Assembly: GCA_025602915.1 (NCBI GenBank)
Contig: JAHLJZ010000025.1
Location: 62,001-126,000, forward strand
DNA length: 64,000 bases
Origin: Paraphysoderma sedebokerense
Lineage: Eukaryota > Blastocladiomycota > Physodermatomycetes > Physodermatales > Physodermataceae
Reading direction: 5' to 3'
A model generated the notes under the pieces. The model was not told the origin of the DNA. It ran no database searches and saw nothing but the letters and a program-made list of their open reading frames with translations. Shown here piece by piece: positions 23,485 to 35,830 of the stretch. Position numbers and translations under genes: made by a program. Every line of letters begins with the position of its first letter. The first letter of the stretch is position 1.

Positions 23485-25381
23485 ATGTCTTCACTCCCAT
23501 GCAAACGTTGTCGACAGCTGATTCAAGTTCAACCTGATTATCTGAATGCTGTTTCCTCTAGCACTCATCCTCCACGACCACTGCCATCAAGTAGTGCTTC
23601 GCTGAAAGCCCCTCTATTAACACCATCTACGCCCTTCATCAATACCTTAAACACCCGACAATCTCAGAATGGTCCATTTTTACCTGGCAATGTCCAACCC
23701 GACCAGAGTTTTGTCATGCTTTCTGACTCGGTGATGCTCCCTCAACAATCATCCAGTATGAACGTGCAGGCAAGTCAAAATTCGACGACATCAACTTTCA
23801 CATCTCCTGGAACAACTAGACAAACCAATGTTAAGTCATCCCGGCCGTCTAATTCTATTTACCCTGCTTCCACGCCGTCGAAAGCAACACCCGAAACATT
23901 ATCCATTCGGTACCACGGCATCACCAAGTTGTTCGAGAAACTTACCGCTTTGTCTTCTGATACCAATGCGGTCTCCGTTGTCAACAATACTGTTGCGATT
24001 GATCATCCGTTGTGTCAGGATTGTGCTGAATCTTTAGTTGAGTACCTGGATAAACAGATTCTAGAGTTGAAGAAAGAAAAAGATAGTTACGAGTTGTTTT
24101 TGCGAGAATGGAATCTTACAACATTCACAAAGGAAGAGCAAGAAAAGATTGAAAAAGAAATGAGCGAGGTGTGTATATTATTTGATTTATTCTTATAGTG
24201 ATGAAGATGATTAACAACATCACTCGGTTCACTGTCAGCTTGACGAGCGAGAGATGAAGGCAATGGAATCATTGAAAGATCTGGATCAAGAGAGGGAAGC
24301 ACTCCGTAAAGAAATCGAAGAATTGGAAAATGAGTCTAAAGAGCTGGATCAGATGGAAGCTGAGTATGTACAATCGAATTATGATTTTCTGTTTATTACT
24401 TTCTGGCCCAATGCAATGGAGTAAATTTACCAATTCCTACCGAATGAACAGATACTGGCAGTCTTTCAATACATTTCAGTCCCGCTTACACACTTTTCAA
24501 CAAAATCGAGACAGTCTCAACAACAAATATCATTTCCATTCAGCGCACCTCGAAAAGCTCAAGAAAACCAATGTGTACAATGACGCATTCAGGATTTGGC
24601 ACGAAGGAGTGTTTGGAACGATCAATGGCTGGAGGTTGGGTAGAGTACCTGATAAACCGGTTCGTATGATTCTTTCACAAATGCAACGTAAATTATTTGA
24701 CTAATATATCCGCGTTCCTGATGTAGGTGGACTGGACCGAGATTAACGCTGCTTGGGGTCAAGCCTGTCTGTTGTTGGATACCTTGGCGAAAAAGTTAAA
24801 CTTCGCTTTCAAAATGTATGGGTTCTTTGCTTGTGTTTGTGAGTGGGGTCCCCAAAAATCCTAACGTCGTGATGATATTATCAGATACAAGCTATCGCCG
24901 CTTGGTTCGTTCTCCCGAATAGAAAAAATTGACGGAGACAAGAACAGTTATGAATTGTAAGTGCGATGGCAGTTTTTATGGTCTACTGATAGTGTTGTTA
25001 CTGACTTTGCTATGTAAGATTCGGATCAGGCGACCTTCATCTAGGTCGTATTTTTTGGAATCGGCGGTTTGATCACGCCATGGTGGCATTTTTGAATTGT
25101 TTGCAACAGTTGGGTGATTACTGCGAATTGCAAGATGAGAATTTTAGATTACCATACAGGTTTGTGTCAACGTTAGCGACTCTCTCAACTATTTCGTATT
25201 TGACTTATTTGACACTTCTCTGCCATTTTGTGTGAACAGGATATCAAAAGATAAAATTGGCGATGCATCTATCCGATTGCAGTTTAATCAGGATGAGACG
25301 TGGACGAAAGCATGTAAATACACATTAACGAATTTGAAATGGATTTTGGCGTTCGTCACGAAACGAGACTTGAGACGATGA
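23485..25381 (+). CDS. ATG6: Autophagy protein 6 / Beclin 1
   Basis: Subunit of the class III phosphatidylinositol 3-kinase complex (Vps34-Vps15) acting in autophagy and endosomal sorting. Seven exons: 23485-24168, 24239-24363, 24452-24659, 24727-24815, 24885-24956, 25019-25159, 25240-25381; 486 aa. The N-terminus has the paired-Cys element CKRC, followed by a Ser/Thr/Pro-rich linker. [15 protein letters not shown] starts the coiled coil (about residues 175-280), which continues as KELDQMEAE joined to YWQSFNTFQ across intron 2. The C-terminal BARA domain is clear: [75 protein letters not shown] and [11 protein letters not shown] near the end. Length and order fit Beclin 1; a BH3 motif was not searched in detail. 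Confidence 0.95.
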
Positions 25382-26176
25382 GGGATTATATTGGTCGTCC
25401 CGCTCTGTTAATGTATAAATATATATGTAGATAATGTAGACGGGTTTTACTCGTTGTTTCACCGACATATAATGTCTTCGGACAACCCTGTGACAATGTT
25501 CGCATTCAAGCAACCCCTAGCAGTAGCAACCCTCGCTTTAGAATTGCGATCAGATCTAGTTAGGATGATCTCAGAATGAATCGTATTCTTATTTCGCTCT
25601 GCCAGTCTTTTGCCAATTTGTGAGCTCTTCTCAGTTCTCACAAGTTCGACGCGGGGAATGGGAATTATGGGATTGATGGGATGGCAGTCGGTGTTCACAG
25701 GGAGATTAAGCGCGACAACAAAACAAAGAAAACGCGAAAAATTCTTCCACCGTCCACTTTGTAGAGGTCCCCTCATTGGACGCTCTTCATGATACCAGAA
25801 TGGCATACATGGAAGGATATACATAGCAATAGGTTGCAGGGCATAATATAGAGTGGACAATGCATTCCCACCACATCCGCAATGGGAATGGCACATAGGC
25901 AACATTAATAATACACAGGATTTCCATGACGTCTCCGTGAAGGACGGTGAACGAGTGAACGGCGCCAACTCCTTTTCTCATCGATTCTTCCTCCTCCCTC
26001 TCTCCTCCCTCGCTCCCTCCCTCTCTTCTCACCTCCCATCGCTCTCCTTCCCTCCCGCATCTCCCTCTCTCTTGCCCTCCTGCAAGCTGAACTTCTGTGT
26101 CCGCAGTCTTCTCGTAGTCTGTACATCCCGCCCATCCCCTTGATATCTTTGCCTCAAAGTTATCTACTTCTGTAAA
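25382..26176. other. Intergenic, promoter of ribonucleotide reductase gene
   Basis: No gene supported. A dense C/T-rich run on the plus strand, about 25985-26090, lies 90-190 bp before the RNR1 start and is typical of fungal promoters or 5' UTRs. I looked for an MluI cell-cycle box (ACGCGT), found in yeast RNR1 promoters, and saw none in the last 600 bp. Confidence 0.55.
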
Positions 26177-29108
26177 ATGTTTGTCGTGAAAAGAGGTATG
26201 TCTCCACAGGATTCTTTCTTATTGAAGCAGTGTCTGTTGGCGCTCGAAAGTTGGATGAGTACGCCATTCAAAGTCCATTTCCAACTTTCCACGCTCTTAG
26301 TGTTAGCATTTATCGTTGGATCTGCTCATTCCTGTCGGATCCTTTGTTTCTCATCAATCTGAAAAGGCATCTACCCACAGAGAGTATATATAAATGCGTA
26401 CAACATGCTAACAAATGATATTCCTCTATTTTTTTAACCTCGTTAATGGACGTGTTTTTGCTGAATTTACCCATCGTGTGAACATGGGTAAAAACAAAAC
26501 TTTGTAGACGGTCGACGTGAAAGAGTCGCTTTTGACAAGATCACAGCTAGAATATCCAAGTTATGTTATGGGTTGAATCAAACCCATGTTGATCCAGCCG
26601 AAGTTGCTCAAAAGGTTTGTTCATGCCACGACAGTAATTAGTTGTCGGATCGATCACTGATTCTTCTTCAAATTTCATCAGGTTATTCAAGGCGTCTATC
26701 AAGGTGTCACCACTATTGAATTGGACAATCTTGCCGCAGAAACTGCAGCTTACCTCACAACCAAACACCCTGATTACGCATTGCTCGCCGCCAGAATTGC
26801 TGTTTCAAATTTACACAAAGAAACGAAAAAAGTGTTTTCTACTGTCGTTGATGACTTATACAACTATGTCAACCCAAAGACCGGAAACCCTGCCCCAATG
26901 ATTTCCAAAGAGACTTATGAAATTGTCCAAGCTAATTCTGAAAAACTGAACTCTGCCATCATCTACGACAGAGATTACAACTACAACTTTTTCGGATTCA
27001 AAACTTTGGAACGATCTTACTTGCTTCGTATTGATGGCAAAGTTGCTGAACGACCGCAACATATGTTGATGCGTGTAGCTGTCGGTATTCACGGAAGTAA
27101 CATTGACACCGCCATTGAAACATACAATCTCATGTCGCAGAAATTCTTCACCCACGCTTCCCCGACTCTTTTCAATGCCGGCACCCCTCATCCTCAACTT
27201 TCTTCTTGCTTCTTGATCACAATGAAAGACGACTCGATCGAAGGCATTTACGATACTCTTAAAACTTGTGCCATGATTTCCAAATCCGCGGGTGGTATTG
27301 GTTTGAACATCCATTGTATTCGCGCCTCTGGATCCTATATTGCCGGTACAAACGGCTACTCGAATGGCATCATTCCGATGTTACGAGTTTTCAATAACAC
27401 TGCCCGCTATGTTGACCAAGGTGGCAACAAACGTCCGGGTGCATTTGCAATGTACTTGGAGCCTTGGCATGCCGATGTGGTCGAGTTTTTGGATTTGAAA
27501 AAGAATACTGGGAAGGAAGAATCTCGTGCTCGAGACTTATTCTACGCTATGTGGATTCCGGATTTGTTCATGGAGCGAGTTGAGAGTGACGGTGACTGGT
27601 CTCTCTTCTGCCCTGCCGAGGCTCCGGGTCTCCATGACTGCTGGGGAGAAAAGTTCAATGTAAGACTTACCCACGTTTGATTTTATCTCTGTGAATGTTT
27701 ACTTATGTTGGTTATCGTCATAGGAATTGTATGTCAAATACGAAAGAGAAGGCAGAGCCCGCAAAGTCGTGAAAGCTCAAAAGCTTTGGTTCTCCATCCT
27801 CGAAGCTCAAGTTGAAACTGGCACACCTTACATCCTGTATAAAGATGCTTGCAATAGAAAATCCAATCAGCAAAATTTAGGTACTATCAAATGTAGCAAC
27901 TTGTGTACCGAAATTGTTGAATACTCTTCGCCAGATGAAGTCGCTGTTTGCAACTTGGCCAGTATCTCTCTCCCCAATTTCGTCCTTGACAAGGATACAT
28001 ACGACTTCAAAACCCTTCACAAAGTGAGTTCGCTATTTTACTCAATCAGCTACTGCCGTTAGTTCTAACTTTATTGTCACAAGGTCACGAAGGTTGTCAC
28101 CCGAAATCTGAACCGCATCATTGATATCAACTATTATCCAGTTGAAGAAGCTCGTCGATCCAACATGAGACATCGCCCAATTGGTATTGGTGTTCAAGGT
28201 CTTGCTGATGCTTTCATCAAGATGCGCATGCCTTTCGACTCAGAACGTTCTCGCCACCTGAATAAGCAAATCTTCGAAACCATCTATCACGCCGCATTGG
28301 AGGCATCTGCCGAAATTGCAGAGCGTGATGGAACTTACTCTTCGTACGAAGGTTCACCTGTGAGTAAGGGTCAGTTGCAATTCGACATGTGGGATGTAAC
28401 TCCGTCAGATTTGTGGGATTGGGAAACCCTCCGTCAAAAGATCGCCAAGACTGGTGTTCGAAATTCCCTTTTATTGGCACCAATGCCTACTGCTTCTACT
28501 TCCCAAATCTTGGGTAACAACGAATGCTTCGAACCTTACACAAGTAACATCTATACTCGCCGCGTCTTGGCCGGTGAATTCCAAGTTGTCAATCCACATT
28601 TACTCAATGATTTAACAGACCTTGGCTTGTGGAATGATGCTATGAAAAACCGCATTATTGCTGACAATGGCTCTATCCAAAAAGTGCCCAACATCCCCGC
28701 TGAGCTTAAATCTATTTACAAGACTGTTTGGGAAATCTCGCAGGTATGTCTTTACGCTATTGTTTTCTGAAATAATCAACTCGCTGATTCTCCGTACGTT
28801 TACAGAAAGCTATCATTGATATGGCAGCTGATCGTGGCGCTTACATTGATCAGTCTCAGTCGCTCAACATTCACATAGCTGAACCCAATTTTGGTAAACT
28901 GACCTCCATGCACTTCTACGGCTGGAAGAAGGGTCTCAAAACTGGAATGTACTACCTTCGTTCCCGTCCTGCTGCTGATGCTATCAAGTTCACCGTCGAC
29001 CAGTCCGCTTTGAAGGCTGCCGTGCAGGAAGAAGATCGTCTGAAGAATATGGAAGCAATGCTTTGCAGTCTGGACAACAGAGATGCCTGCTTATCATGTT
29101 CCGGTTAA
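26177..29108 (+). CDS. RNR1: Ribonucleoside-diphosphate reductase, large subunit (class Ia)
   Basis: Reduces ribonucleoside diphosphates to deoxy forms for DNA synthesis, together with the diiron small subunit. Six exons: 26177-26195, 26508-26614, 26682-27659, 27724-28023, 28084-28743, 28806-29108; 788 aa, close to animal RRM1 (about 790) and shorter than yeast Rnr1, which has a C-terminal extension. The N-terminal ATP cone starts MFVVKR joined to [16 protein letters not shown]. Active-site elements: [12 protein letters not shown] with SSCFL (redox Cys), NLCTEI (radical Cys), CNLASISL (second redox Cys), and [18 protein letters not shown]. The C-terminal shuttle pair is CLSCSG. The first coding exon is only 19 nt and is followed by a 312-nt intron, the longest in this gene, which may carry regulatory sequence. 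Confidence 0.97.
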
Positions 29109-30406
29109 ACAAATTTCAATGGTTTTGTACAACGTTTGAGATGATGTATATAAGATATCATTAAGTAGGTTTAACCCATCGTGGTTGATAGCACTGAGCG
29201 GTTATTTATTGGATGGTGCTTAGCTAATTACCCAATTCACACACATGTTTTGAATTTTCTTTACAATTACGTGTTACATTTGTCATGTCATACATTTCAG
29301 TTTGTCTGTACATACATATTCATTCTCATTAAAGCACGCATTCTAATTCCAAAAATGCTCGCATGCTTACTCAGGCCTGCCTTAAACATTATTCTTCCTG
29401 GTTACTGAAATCAAGTGTCTAGAAGGAAAATGTTTAACTAGCAAGCATTACTGCTAAAGCTTGATCCGTGTTCCACACATATGAGCTTTAATCAAAAGTT
29501 TAACAGAGTGGCATTTGAGGAACAATACAGCTCTATGTTGGGTCTTCCGTTCAAGTAAGCATCATTTCGGTTTGTGAATCTATTCATGAAATAGCTTCAC
29601 GTGAAATACATAATTAAAATATAAAGCACGGTGCTTTAATGTGTTCAGTACTGGCTAGCGGTCACAATAACTCTTCAGGTTGCATCTCAGTACTTGCAGA
29701 GAACGAGCAGATTATCATAATCTCGAGATCATGATTCGGTAGCAGATGCCGCTACGGAAATACTATGACGGCAAACCATATCAAAAAATGACGAAAAAAA
29801 AAATCAATGCATTGGGAACCAGCGATTGGATATCTTGTGTTACTTGGGAAATAAATTCAATGTTCATTACATTTTTCATTCTCTGATTCGGCCAAGGAAA
29901 GGGGGGCGAATTACTTGCATTTGAAGTGGTGCCACAAGATGGGTTGTTCGCTCTGGAACACACAAACCCTCCAGATGGTGTACTCATGAATAGTTCAGAA
30001 TGCAGTCAATTACACCAAAATAATCACAGATAACCATCACAGCCAATAAAGTCCAGTGCAACTTAAAATCGATTCACTCGGGCCCTGGTGATTGGTGCGT
30101 AGCGTTCATTTCGATTGTGCGATTTGTCGTTAATTTCGGACGGTGCGTTCCGCCCGCGTTTTCCTCCGTCTAAATGCCTTTTTGTCGTGACCGTTTCCCG
30201 CAACGAACTCTTGGGGTTTTCTTGGCCAAGACTGCACATTCGAAATTATTGCTTTCCCTCGCTATAAACTGAGCACATTCCAATTTCAATAGGAATTCTT
30301 CGAAACTATCTTTCGTTGATTCTTACTTGTTCACAGCTAGTGGCTAATTCATCACCAGTCTGCCGCTCACTTTGAGAATCGTTAGTCAGTTATTTCAGCT
30401 CTCAAA
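29109..30406. other. Gene-poor stretch, about 1.3 kb
   Basis: No gene seen between the RNR1 stop and the WSC gene start. Short frames here have no recognisable content. A plus-strand ATG at 30174 opens a 36-codon frame with a hydrophobic end that could in principle be a leader exon for the WSC gene, but no suitable donor follows. Confidence 0.55.
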
Positions 30407-32076
30407 ATGTCTATATTTTCCTCTGGTAAGTCCATCTCAGTTGCTTTATGTTGTAATTCAATTGAAACCGATACTAATTGGAAAAACTCATGGCTGCTTG
30501 CCTTGGCTCGAATGAATTACAGGTGCCACGGTTATCCCACAATTTAGGGGCTGTTTTCCTTCAAATGCAGCGCAAGAGTTGAAGGGCCTTCGACTATTTG
30601 ATAGTAGGCTCATGACTCCTGAAAGATGTTATGTAGCTTGTCAGGAAAAGGATTTCAATATTGCAGGATTGTCGAACGGAACTACATGCCTCTGTGGCAG
30701 TAGATTTACAGCGGTAAGTTTTGTTCTTGTGTCTTGACCTATGTGATGCAATAATTATAGTTGCTAACGATGACGATGTCACTGTTCTGTATTCAACAGA
30801 CCGCCCAAACGACGAACTGCACCGTGCCATGTTCAGGAGAACCGAATTTAAATTGTGGTGGGATCAACAAAATTAGTGTGTTCCAACTTTGTAAGTTATT
30901 CATTCTAGCTATAGGACTAAATCTCCTTCAGTTCGGATGCCCGGTAGCTCACAGATTTCTCTCCTCGTTGTCTTCTGTCCTCCAGCTGGCTCCATTGCAT
31001 CAATGTCAGCATCCTCCGCTGTCACGAGCACGAGAACATCAAGTAATGCGGACGTTGCGGTCACAATAATTGCGTCAATCGGAGGATTCATTGGGATCGT
31101 GGGCATCATTTTTCTGATGCACCGATATCGGCAAGGGTCTCCGCAATCTTCCAAACCAGCATCGAAGCCGAGTACAATTAATCGCATAGACGGTCCCTTC
31201 AAGAACCCTAAAGCACAACAACCAAAAACCGTCTCTTTTAATAAGAGAGTATCCGTTTTGTCCGCTCCCAGTCTTGATTTATCAGAATCTAGCAGATCTG
31301 GTAATCAAAATAAAACCGATTCCTTTACCACTTTTACCGATGAAATCCCAGTTTACCTGGTAAACGATGATCGAGAGTCAATGTACAGTTCCGCAACTAC
31401 AGTTCTATCGGCATCTTCCCCCGCATCCAGTACTAGAAACATTAATTCCGCCCTCACATTCAGTGGAGAGTTCACACCCAACAGTAGTTCTGACCTTTCA
31501 ATTCCATTCCGACCAGTGTCAGAATTGAAAATCGATTTTGACAAGCCATTGGACACTTCTTCTATTAAAGAGCCGGTACCGAAGCTTCCTGCAGCAGTAC
31601 AACCTAAAACGAGCTCAATCTTAAAGAATAAACGTTACAGTTCTGTAATGCCGTCGTCTAAATTGTCAAGCGTTATGACATATAACCAATTGTCGGAATC
31701 CGATGAATCGGAAAGGGAAAAGATGAGCGACTCTAAACCGGAAGGAGCTGATAAGTTCAACCGATACGACCCGGAACCATCGTCCCCAGTTCTCGGAAGC
31801 ATAAAAAGAGATTACGAGGAACCACCAGTTCCAATGACTTTCGAATATCTAGACAACAGAATCTCGGGAAGAGCTTCGTCTGCAGTATCGTCGGGTTCGT
31901 TAATGCCAACGTTTACGCTTGACGAAAGTAAAACTCGGGAGTCGTACATCTCTCATATCACCGTCAACACTACTCTTGATCGGTCAATTGTATCCAGTGC
32001 GTTCACTAAAGTGGAAGGTGAAATTCGACCATATTCGACTATGTCTATGGCCGCAACCGAGCTGGATAGGGTGTGA
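30407..32076 (+). CDS. WSC-domain, single-pass membrane protein (wall-sensor-like)
   Basis: Fungal WSC proteins bind wall glycans and, in yeast, signal through Rho1 to the cell-integrity pathway. Four exons: 30407-30425, 30523-30713, 30800-30890, 30932-32076; 481 aa. The WSC domain fills about residues 12-100, with the expected Cys pattern (RGCF, MTPERCYVACQE, TTCLCGSRF, NCTVPCSGEP, LNCGGINKISVF). A short Ser/Thr-rich stretch leads to one membrane segment (VAVTIIASIGGFIGIVGIIFL) followed by basic HRYRQG. The tail of about 325 residues is Ser/Pro-rich with many possible phosphorylation sites. Odd points: the protein as modelled starts directly before the WSC domain without a signal peptide, and the extracellular Ser/Thr linker is much shorter than in yeast Wsc1. 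Exon 4 could also contain an extra 42-nt intron (30948-30989) that would keep the frame. Confidence 0.82.
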
Positions 32077-32748
32077 AACTGAAGGCCAATTTTTGATTAA
32101 AATGCGCACAAGTGTCATGTTTAAATATCCACGTTATTGTTATGCCGAGTTGTAATTTATTTGATATCCGTCTTTTTAGATGATATAGATTTGAATATTT
32201 GACAGATTATAGACATTTAACTTGCATGTTTTGTACAAAAATTGATTTTAAGGATTGATAAAATAAACATTTGGCATGCAGCAGCGCTGACATAAGTATA
32301 AATGAATGGAGAGAGAAAGATATCTACACAGAATGAAATTGTTCTTGAATAGACTATGTCGTTGTTACACCTCGGTTGGCCAACTTCGTGCAAAGAATGT
32401 GGAGGCGCGATCAACTTCATAGAGTCACTGGCCAGCGATAACGATTGTCCTTTTTCTATCCCGTCATAACTCATAAGTTTCTAGAGATATAGTCATCACA
32501 ATTTTGTCGTCTTTCGACTTTGTAAGTTAAAATCTGTTCATCTCGTCGACGATCTGCCGTTTCCATAGCAACAATTCGCTTTGACAAGTAGTTCTTCTTA
32601 ATCCAAGAAGGGTGCGATCCAACTCATCAGGAGATTGACTAGATTTTCGACGCCAGCAGCTTTTCGAAAATATAAGGCTAACTGATTAGCGAAGAATTCT
32701 CTCTGATTTACGCTAGGTTCCTTTGAAAGTGGTCGAAATAACGCAAAA
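32077..32748. other. Intergenic
   Basis: No gene seen between the WSC gene stop and the adenosyltransferase start. An 85-codon minus-strand frame (32474-32217) shows no recognisable content. Confidence 0.6.
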
Positions 32749-33679
32749 ATGAACGATCTCAGTAGTGCGGCAGTTCCTAAGTCTGGTCTATACACACGTA
32801 CGGGGGATAAAGGCCAGAGTGCGCTATACAGCGGGGAGAGAAGGGCCAAGACAGACCCCATTTTTGCCGCATTGGGGGATGTAGATGAATTGAATAGTTC
32901 TGTAGGGTAAATACAAGGCTTCATCTATCATACGACGATATCCTACCGCGCACCAGATTTTTAAATCATTATTATCTGATAATCCATCTTTCCCTAAAAG
33001 GATTGCACATCATTACTGCCAAAAGGCTAAAAATGGGTTGGACGAACAGTTACACGAGGTATGGTCACTAAGATTGTATATGATGGTTGAATCCGTATGA
33101 TCCGTATCTCCGGACTAAACGGTTTACTAGATTCAATGTTGTCTTTTGGAAATAGGCGGTAACATTGCTACTCCAAGGACGAAGACAAATTCTGAATTCA
33201 AAGTTTGTATGTATGATTTTGATTTACTTATCATTTCTTTCTTACGACTCACAATCGATATTGCGGTTCTTATAGCAAAGACATCTTTCGATGACGACGC
33301 CTCAAAAGTAGCTTTATTAGAAACTTGGATTGACGCATTAGATGCAAAGTTGCCCCCTTTGAAGAATTTTATTTTACCAGGCGGTGGAGAAAGTGCAATC
33401 TTTCTGCATCAGTGCAGAGCAGTCTGTCGACGTGCTGAAAGATCTATTGTTCCTCTTGTAGAGACTGAAGATGCCGACAAGGCTGTCGGAGCATACATGA
33501 ATCGGTTTGTATTTAGTAGTCTTCCACTTGGTATTTATTTTTTTGCTTGTAGACTGACCTGAATGTTCGTTGCCAGTTTGAGTGACTATTTCTTCGCGGC
33601 TGCCCGTGTCGCTTCTCAATTCGACGGGATCGAAGAAAACGTATTTGTGAGCAAAAGGATTGTCAAACGTGGTCTGTAA
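32749..33679 (+). CDS. MMAB: Cob(I)alamin adenosyltransferase, PduO/MMAB type
   Basis: Transfers the adenosyl group of ATP to cob(I)alamin, making adenosylcobalamin, the cofactor of methylmalonyl-CoA mutase. Five exons: 32749-32906, 33001-33058, 33131-33206, 33276-33504, 33577-33679; 207 aa. Family motifs: the ATP-binding N-terminus [22 protein letters not shown] (motif begins at about residue 17), [38 protein letters not shown] and [13 protein letters not shown]. The N-terminus before the TRTGDKG motif is very short (about 17 residues), so a typical mitochondrial presequence is not evident; an upstream exon is possible. Presence implies that the organism uses adenosylcobalamin. The exon 3 donor (GTATGT at 33207) was preferred over GTTTGT four bases earlier because only it keeps the frame. 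Confidence 0.93.
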
Positions 33680-34032
33680 TATGCAGTCAATTGCTACTCT
33701 GTGACACTGTCAATTCGTCGTTGGAAAGGGCAGGGATGCTCTGCAAAGGAAGGTGTGGACGACTTAATCAGATGTTAGCGGACGGATTGGACTACTGGAC
33801 ATTGTATACTATATATAAGCAATCACAGTCGGTCGTTTGTAAATCAATATTCAATAAATTGTCCGGCAATGCTGGCAAAAGTCAAAAATATACCCAGCCT
33901 TGAGGTCACGTGACTCGCTCATGCAGGTATCAAGTGATTCCTTCTCTTCAGAATTATCCATCTTCAGTAGCCATCGTCCAATTCCATCTTCTCCATTTGT
34001 ATCCACACACATCGCAGCCCGCACCCTCCAAT
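33680..34032. other. Intergenic, promoter of Rab5 gene
   Basis: No gene. A TATA-like run (CTATATATAAGC, 33809-33820) lies about 215 bp before the Rab5 ATG; whether it is used is unknown. Confidence 0.5.
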
Positions 34033-35461
34033 ATGACCTCCCCGCAGAGTCAGATCAATACTACTCCCGTTCAAGTGAAGCTCGTTCTGCTAGGTACGCC
34101 CTCTCCGTCTCCTGTTCCTCACTTCATGTCATTACCGGCAGCGCAGTCTCCAGACTGTAAAGCGTATCGTCATATATTCCCTATTTAGCAACAGAAAGCT
34201 AACGACTTTGTGTTCCTTTTTTACTCTTCGTTTTCGTGGATGTTGCTGTTTATCTATAGGTGAAGGTAGTTATCGTTTAATATGACCAATTTCCGCTGTC
34301 TGTACGATGAATATCTGCGTCACTTCAATATTTGCGAGATGTTACCTGCAGTTATCGCTGCTATTATTTGGAATTCGTTTATATAGTATTAACAAGATTA
34401 ATAATTCTCTTATTCTGATGTCTGTGTTGTCCCCTCGTTCAATTCAAAACTCTAAGCTGCTGTCGGTAAATCGTCGTTAGTTCTCCGATTTGTAAGAAAC
34501 GAGTTTCAAGAAAACAGAGAGCCGACAATAGGAGGTATGTGTATTTTCTGTCAACAGCGTGACACATATGTCTGTAGTTGTGGTTTTGAACTGTCGCTTA
34601 TCATGTCGTAATTCCCTTGGTATTGCTTGTGTATGTCTAATGGCTACTCTCAACCTCTGAACAATTTCACAGCCGCTTTCCTGACTCAGAAATGTCGAGT
34701 GGACGATAAAATAGTCAAATTTGAGATATGGTAAGAATACATACTATTCGTTATGGATAACTGCGGATTGGTATTCTAAATCTGTTGCTCTGGTTTCCGG
34801 ATGGCTTTATCAATGTTGTGTAGGGATACTGCTGGCCAAGAACGTTTCCACTCATTGGCACCGATGTACTATCGTAATGCGCTAGCGGCAGTGGTAGTCT
34901 ACGACGTAACGAAATCCACCAGTTTTGAAAGGGCTAAGAGTTGGGTTAAGGAACTACAGGTTTGGCATTCGCACATTTGACGCACTTGTTCGTTATTTTG
35001 AAATTTATTTACTTATTTGATTATTTCTTTTGTACCTCTTTTCATCTGAAAAATACAATCCATGATTTAGCTTCAAGCGAACGCCAATATCGTGATAGCG
35101 CTAGCAGGAAACAAAAAAGATTTGGTAATGAATGATGAAAGTCTTCGAGAGGTGAAAACCGAGGAGGCACAAGCATACGCTGATGAAGGTATTGGCTGCT
35201 CTATTTTGCTTAGTTTGCGTTACAAGTATTATGTTGTATTTGTGTATTCACCATGTTTATTTCCTCTCGCCAGCGGGTCTGCTCTTTTTTGAAACGTCAG
35301 CAAAAGCTGGTCTTGGAGTTGAAGATATCTTTACCAACATTGCAAAGAAGATTCCATTCGAGCAACTGATGAATAGGGCTCAAGGAAGTGCTAGGAATCA
35401 GAATGGAGTGAATCTGAACGAAAATCAACCCGCTGGTGGTAATGCGGGGTGTGCTTGTTAG
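34033..35461 (+). CDS. RAB5: Rab5-type small GTPase (Ypt5/Vps21)
   Basis: Early-endosome GTPase controlling vesicle docking and fusion. Seven exons: 34033-34093, 34260-34265, 34457-34534, 34673-34730, 34824-34959, 35071-35188, 35274-35461; 214 aa. The P-loop GEAAVGKSS is spread over three exons, the middle one being only six bases (GTGAAG). Further boxes: EPTIGAAF (switch I, Rab5-specific), [20 protein letters not shown] (switch II, Rab5-specific), NKKD and ETSAK. The C-terminus ends CAC, a Cys-x-Cys type site for double geranylgeranylation. Rab5 rather than Rab7 or Rab11 follows from the switch sequences. All phases agree, and without the six-base exon the P-loop would lose two residues. Confidence 0.95.
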
Positions 35462-35830
35462 ATAGCAAAACAGACCTAGTTAAATAATAGTTCTTGAAAT
35501 ATCAATCAGTGTTCTTTCAATCTTAAAATGTATATTTTTGTTTGATTTTTCACTGTTTAGCAATCGCATCTGAATCCCGTTCTTGCAAAGACTTCTGTTA
35601 CTTGGCTAAGATGTGTTTATTTTACTTTTCATCTGTATTCTTCTTAGCAATGTACTCTATCAAGAAACTTCTAATGATCATAAATCGATATGAACTTTGA
35701 AATTAGTGTTTTCTGAACAATTGTAGCAAAGTCGTGTTGGCTTTCCCTTAGATCAATTGAACAGGAAACAGAAATCCGTGCCCGTAGTACAAATTCTCCA
35801 TCTCATTTCGGTACACTGTCTCCATTTGAT
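35462..35830. other. Intergenic
   Basis: No gene seen between the Rab5 stop and the panB start; T-rich, as expected for a 3' UTR followed by a promoter. Confidence 0.6.

Noticed and set aside
25459-25968. 169-codon minus-strand open frame between ATG6 and RNR1
   Set aside because: No recognisable domain or convincing start context, Cys/Pro-rich random-like composition, and it overlaps the 3' end region of ATG6; likely chance.
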